Source of the DNA: Fremontodendron californicum
Taxonomy: Eukaryota > Streptophyta > Magnoliopsida > Malvales > Malvaceae
Length of the DNA stretch: 64,000 nt
Direction of reading: 5' to 3'
Assembly (NCBI GenBank): GCA_030761205.1
Contig: JAULJL010000021.1
Coordinates: forward strand, 13,621,160 to 13,685,159
The notes beneath the pieces were generated by a model, which ran no database searches, had not been told where the DNA came from, and saw only the letters and a program-made list of their open reading frames with translations. The position numbers and the translations under genes were made by a program. This document shows, piece after piece, positions 58,928-64,000 of the stretch. Every line of letters begins with the position of its first letter. Within the stretch, counting starts at the first letter, position 1.

Positions 58928-60034
58928 CTTGACTGAAGGTGTTTTGAGTTTGCTGGTAAGGAGTGATACCAAGTTCTAGCGTTCACTCGTAACGTCGTGG
59001 GGAACACTCGGCATTTGAGGGTATCGCTTGCTCCAAGCAAGTCTATATAATTCTTGTACTGAATAAGGTGGTCGATAGGGTCCTTGGTGCCGTCATAAGT
59101 CTCTTTAGGTAGTTTTACAGACGTAGGCACCTGCTCCTTCCGAATTTGCATCGTCAAGGGGTTGCTACCATCACTCATCCATTCTATCTCTTCGCTTTCG
59201 TCCTTCATCATTCCATGCACCTCTTTTCGCAAAGCCGCCATTTGGGCCTCAACATTTGCATTAGCTATCTAGTTAGTATTCGTTTCGACTTTTCTATTAT
59301 GTGGTCGCCCGTCTTCCAGATTCGGAGCTCTCCTCTCGGGGGATTCGTCCTGTTCGTTTCCCGTGTCCTATTGTGCCCCCTGGCGACTTCTTTGCGATGA
59401 CGAGCTACTACTTTCTTCTTGCTGGTTTAGTATTGATTCTTTGGAGGTCATTGATTCGTTGAGTAGCTTGGAGTACGGTCTTTTGTTGTTCTACCAATTA
59501 TGCCTGGAGTGTCTGTACTTGGTTCATTAATGCTTGCTGCATTGGGTCTAAGTATGGTAAAGGTCGTGTAAAGGGGGGATGTTGGATGATCCTAAATTTA
59601 GGCCAGCTACTGTTATTGGGTAGCCAGAGGCTGTAAATGTGAATTATGATTGGGGGTGACGCTGGCACGTTCCCCATCCTTGACCTGGGGGCCCGTGGGG
59701 CGACTGGTGGAGGCTCTCGTGCCCAGGAGCGGGCGGGGGCCTCGCTGAGTATTTGAGGCAGTTTCATGGACCAGGTTTGGGGTTGTGGAAAGTATTGGGG
59801 AGTGGGCTTCTAGTAGGTTTTGGTAATAGTTGTGGGGGGATAAGGTTGGTGAAACCAGGGGCTAGGAAATGGGTAGTTTTGGTAATAATTTGATACTAAT
59901 AAGTGTGGGGACATCCCTGGGGAGGAGAATCCATAACTCCATGCTGGTGAGGGCAATTGGGGGCTAGTGCCAGGGGCACCAGTGCCTGAAGTTTCAGCAG
60001 GGTTGTTTTGCTGTGATGAAGGTGGTAGAGACAT
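58928..60034 (-). pseudogene. broken Ty3/gypsy gag
   Basis: On the minus strand an ATG at 60034 opens a proline- and serine-rich gag N-terminus (MSLPPSSQQNNPAETSG). Further in-frame pieces follow near 59767-59498, separated by stop codons or frameshifts. Then comes a clear retrotransposon gag core at 59241-58936, with VKLPKETYDGTKDPIDHL, YKNYIDLLG and ARTWYHSLPANS. Coding stops at the junction with the GC-rich element. No protease or pol follows, so it cannot replicate by itself. Confidence 0.8.
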
Positions 60035-60043
60035 GGCTCTCGT

Positions 60044-60060
60044 TCCTACAGACGACGCCA
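60044..60060 (-). other. gypsy primer-binding site
   Basis: Two bases after the LTR end the minus strand reads TGGCGTCGTCTGTAGG. This form (TGGCGYCGTCTGT-GG) is the usual primer-binding region of plant Tat-like gypsy elements. I do not assign the tRNA. Confidence 0.65.
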
Positions 60061-60062
60061 AT

Positions 60063-60532
60063 TGTTGAGGGTCTTTGTGGTGTTGGGTGGTTATCTAGTT
60101 GAAGATTCAAGGAAAAAAACTAGAGGATGGCTGTTAAGGGGGCAGAGCAACTGTGTTCCTGGTATTGAAGTGTCTAGAGTCCTTGAGTTGGCCTTCAGGG
60201 GACTATTTATACTTTCGCTGACGTGTCGTCGCACGCCACGTGTCATAGCTTGGTTAGGGGTAAGTGGTCGAGGCCTCACGTGGATTCTGATGTGAAGGGC
60301 GGCGATGTGATGGACAAAGCAGTTGTTGGAGAGGCCATGTATCATTTTGAAGTGATAGGTGGTAGGGCTCGCCGGGCGATTCAAGGTTAGGTGAGCCATG
60401 ACTGGTTCAAATCGTGGCGAGTCCATTTTTGGGCTTTCTACTCTGGTCTAATTGTTGAGGGTTCGTTGGGTTTAACAGTTGACTTGGAAGGCCCATTAGA
60501 TCTGGGGCCTGGAAGGCCTATTGGGTTTAACA
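60063..60532 (-). mobile_element. 5' LTR of the broken gypsy element
   Basis: The 470-bp LTR runs on the minus strand from TGTTAAACCCAATAGG to ACCCTCAACA and has a TATAAATAG promoter box at 60203-60211. The primer-binding site and gag start follow directly. A second TGTTAAACCCAA at about 60474 hints at a small duplication of the LTR start. No matching 3' LTR is seen in the window. Confidence 0.75.
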
Positions 60533-63500
60533 CAATCCTTTTTCTATCATAATATTTACGACTACAGCCATGGTTCCCAGAGTTTGAAGTGTAGAAAAGA
60601 AAAAAATCCTATTTAAGTTCTCAACTTTTGGAGTGCATATTAAATTGTCATTCCTTCAATTAGGTTTTTTCGTTTTATTATTATTATTTATCTACGTGCC
60701 AAATGACGTGGATTAATTTTGATAATCGGATCATTTATTCTATTATTTTCACTAAATTCAAAATGAAAAATGCATTAATTATATCTGCTAAATGTGTACA
60801 ATTTGATAAATATTAACAAGTGTTTAGTGATACTGATTAAGGTGATTTTTAAGAAAAAAACATTATTAACACATTATTTCTTGAATTTAATAGAAACAAT
60901 GCATTAAATGTATTTTTTTTTAAAATAATAATTTAATTATCTTTAACTAATTCCTATAGACATATTTTAATTGATTTTTTTCTCTCTTAAAAACAATTTT
61001 TATATTTAATAAATTATTTTTATTGAAATTAAGAAAATAGATCATACGTTAGTTAATTTTAAAAATTTTAAATATCACTTTAATCCAATATTGAAAAAAC
61101 CTAATTGGATCGGCCGATCGGACCGGTTCAATCGAGAACTGGTGACTTGTTCGGTTCGACACATACCAAAGAACTGGAGATTCAATAATCCGATAAAAAT
61201 CGAGTTCAATCGGTAAAAAACCGATAAAAATCGGATTAAACTAGTAAAAAACCGATTTTTGTTATTTTTATTATTTTTTATTTTTGTAAGTCCTCTTAAT
61301 CATATTTTAAAGATCATACCATTAAGACAAATATATATTTTTATTAACTAATTATTATATTTAATACTTATTTAATATCAAAATCATATATTTAATATTT
61401 AAGTGAATAATTTGATTTAACCAATATCATAATTAATCTACGATAGCGATTTTTTATTCATTGCTTTTGTTGATGCAAGGATTATTAAACTGCGTCCGCT
61501 ATGAGGTTTTGTTCATTTTGGAGGTCTAAAGACCGTTCTCACGGTTTTGTTCTTTGAGAAAAAATGTTTAATAGGAGAAAGATTGTCCTTACTTTATAAA
61601 ATCACAATTCATTTCATAACTAATTGATGTAAAATCATTTTCCCCCGAAACAGCTTTAATCAACGTTACTGGCCGGTACATATTTTAGATTAACCTTTAT
61701 TTTATATTATATAAGTAAACTATTTATGAGGATCCCACTTTTGTTTTTGTTTTTCTCTATTAAGTGTAAGAAAATACGTGGGTCCTAGCTAGGTTTTCAA
61801 TCTGAAACTTCTTGTTTGGTCAAACATAGAGGGTTCTCATTATTTATGGTTCATAGTCTATACACATTAACTGGGTCAACTCAGTCTCATAACAAATAAA
61901 CAAAGCCATGATCAAGTAAGTTGAATTATTGCTAAACCTTTTAGTAAAAACATTTCGTGCACTAGGACCCAACTCAGTTACAATAACCTGATTCAACAAA
62001 ATTCTTTGTAGTTTTTCACGTTTGAATGAAATAGAATTAAAATAAAATGAAATAGTTACTGATAAAAGATGAGATTAAACTTTTTAGTTAAAAGTGTCGG
62101 TTTATTAGGATCCAACCCAGTTACAGTAACCTGATTCAACATAATTTTGTGTAGCTTTTTTTACTATACTTTGAACTTAGGTCACAATTGGTTTATTGAA
62201 TGAAATAGAATTGGAATGAAATAGTTATTTTGTAGTAATAAATAGAGCTGGAATTAGACATGTTCATAGACCGATTGGGATCGAGACTCGATTTTTTTTT
62301 CTCTTACTCAAGTTCGGATCGGACTGACTCAAATAAAAAACACCCATGTCCAGGCCCGATCCAGTTCGAACCAGTCGAATAATCCGATTCTTGAACAATT
62401 CTAAATGAAATAGAGTGAAATAGTTATGTAATTTGATTGATGAAATGAAATAACTATTACCACATTATTTTTGTATTTGTTTGGCATGAATAATATATGA
62501 AACGTCAAATCAAAATATAATACAAAATGGTGGTAAAAAATTACCTAAAAATTACACCTAATTTTTTGTTCCCTCTTTTTCCTTACTTTTTCCGCATCCT
62601 CATTCCTAAACGACTTAAGCTTCCCAAATCCTCCTTTTTAAACGACATAAGCTTTGACTTCATCGTGTTGAAGAGGTCTTCCTGATGAAAGTAAGTTCTT
62701 TTTTGATATTTAAGATTGTCAGTTTGATTCCTGATCACTGAAATTAAGATTCAATTATATATGAGATAAAAATACTTATATAATAATAATTGAGAAAAAA
62801 AAATAAACATAACATATATCAATTAAAGCTGTCCAAAGATTGAATTATCATGTCAATTCTCCCATGTGAGATTAACATTTGAGGATAATTTTGGTTAAAG
62901 ATAATTACTCTATATATATATAACTCCGAAAGAAATTTGTATGTGGCCTAAAATTTTTAAACAAATCCCTAATTTTAGTGGTTTCCGAATCTCTTCTAAA
63001 ATTTAAATATACTCCTTAGTAATACACTGAAATCTTTTTGTTTAAATATTTTTTTATGTTTACTAAACATCATTCAATTTAATAACAATCAAGATGCATC
63101 ACAAAATGTATGAAAGAAGGTATGAAACAACCAAATGTCATAAAAGAGATAACAAGAATTTATTGCAATAATGTTTTAGATAACAGAGGTGAATATCAAG
63201 GATACAAGAAACAAATGTAGAGTTGTAGGTTGTAGATGCCCCAGATGCGGAATATTTTGGACCCTTCCTTCTTCAATTCATCTGAATTTTATCTTGAATG
63301 AGCAATTTACTTGGGTAATCTCTCGGCTTCCGTAGTTGCATCAGACTGAGTTTTTCCCCTTTCTTTTGATTTTCTGATACTTTCTCCCCCTTTACACGGA
63401 GCATTGATTCAATCCTTAATTAGTACTTGAGCCGCCCTTTGCGGGTTTTCAACCCAAGTGTCCCCTATTCGGTATTAAGTCGCCCTTTGCGGGTTTTCGG

Positions 63501-64000
63501 CTTAAACCTCTCCTTTTACCTTATTTTTTCATTCTCATTTTTTTTTGTGTGTTCTACCATGCATCTGAGAATTCTAATGCTTCCAAGGTAAAAATGTCAA
63601 TTCAAAAGATGGGATGAATTCTGAGAAAAACTCTTCAAATTAAATATCCATGCTTGATCAAAATAGAGTTCTAAAAGCACGTAATGTAGGCCAAGGTTCA
63701 GGTTTAGAAAGAAAGGGTAAATAGGCCCAAAATGTGTTTAAGGGTGATTGGATCAAGGATCATTTCATGAAGAGGATTCATTCTTGAAACATTCCTCTTT
63801 TTTGGACTTTCTTCTTTTTTGGAATTTGTTTCTTTCATTCTTGGCTTTCATTTGACATTCTTTGATTTCACACTTTTTTTTTTTCGATGGCTATTTTCAC
63901 CATGATTTTTGGGAGGTTATTTTTTCTCGCATCTGCCCTCCAGTGTAGAGGGTGATCCTTGATCAAGGTTCAAAGAAAGAAAGAATTCCTAAGGCTCAAA
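60533..64000. other. gene-free right end, repeats only
   Basis: I see no coding region. Items noticed: a CGGTTCAATCGAGAACTGG-type MITE at about 61090-61250 (cf. 10412); a possible family B MITE at about 62256-62403 (TAGACATGTTCATAG ... TTGAACAATTCTA) without a clean TSD; and an 18-bp direct repeat CGCCCTTTGCGGGTTTTC at 63433-63450 and 63481-63498. Confidence 0.5.

Overview
The window looks like nuclear DNA of a eudicot plant. It is AT-rich, its genes carry GT-AG introns, and most of it is transposon and repeat sequence. Protein similarity recalled from memory points to a rosid, but I cannot name the species. I found no operons, rRNA, tRNA genes or CRISPR arrays.

There are four supportable protein genes. 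(1) A small gene of unknown function at 1906-8235 (+) has two exons split by a 5.9 kb intron packed with transposons. (2) A myotubularin-type 3-phosphoinositide phosphatase at 25360-10736 (-) was rebuilt here as 19 exons. Every junction is GT-AG and phase-consistent, giving 847 codons, and the catalytic Cys-x5-Arg motif is intact. (3) A DUF3475/DUF668 protein of 601 residues at 29459-27654 (-) has an uninterrupted coding region and probably an intron in its 5' UTR. Genes 2 and 3 are co-oriented neighbours. From memory the same pairing exists in Arabidopsis (At5g04540/At5g04550), so this is probably an ancient conserved block. (4) An intronless secreted cysteine-rich peptide at 56137-56421 (+) has a TATA box, signal peptide and poly(A) signal. 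Gene remnants include an exon-like fragment near 46.8 kb and a duplicated GRF-type zinc-finger fragment near 57.1-57.4 kb.

Layout: 1-617, gypsy reverse transcriptase scrap joined to a GC-rich LTR-like segment; 1.8-8.2 kb, gene 1; 8.2-10.7 kb, repeats; 10.7-25.4 kb, phosphatase; 25.4-27.6 kb, spacer with a duplicated MITE; 27.6-30.2 kb, DUF668 gene; 30-44 kb, gene-poor AT-rich DNA with MITEs, a SINE and a long degenerate repeat array; 44-52 kb, copia-type LTRs, MITEs and the exon-like fragment; 52.5-54 kb, a CACTA element; 54.1-54.3 kb, nested palindromes; 56.1 kb, peptide gene; 57-60.5 kb, GRF fragments and a broken gypsy element; 60.5-64 kb, repeats only.

The strongest structural results are transposon families defined by target-site duplications (TSDs) read directly from the sequence. 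Family A is hAT-like, about 150-200 bp, 8-bp TSD, ten copies, most in introns. Family B is hAT-like with TAGA...TCTA ends, 8-bp TSD, five copies. Family C is Mutator-like, with ends around ATTTAAAT and a 9-bp TSD in one copy. There are also two solo LTRs with 5-bp TSDs, a SINE with a perfect 16-bp TSD and a CACTA element with a 3-bp TSD. I found no convincing new biochemical system. The oddest unexplained structure is the set of nested palindromes at 54.1-54.3 kb.
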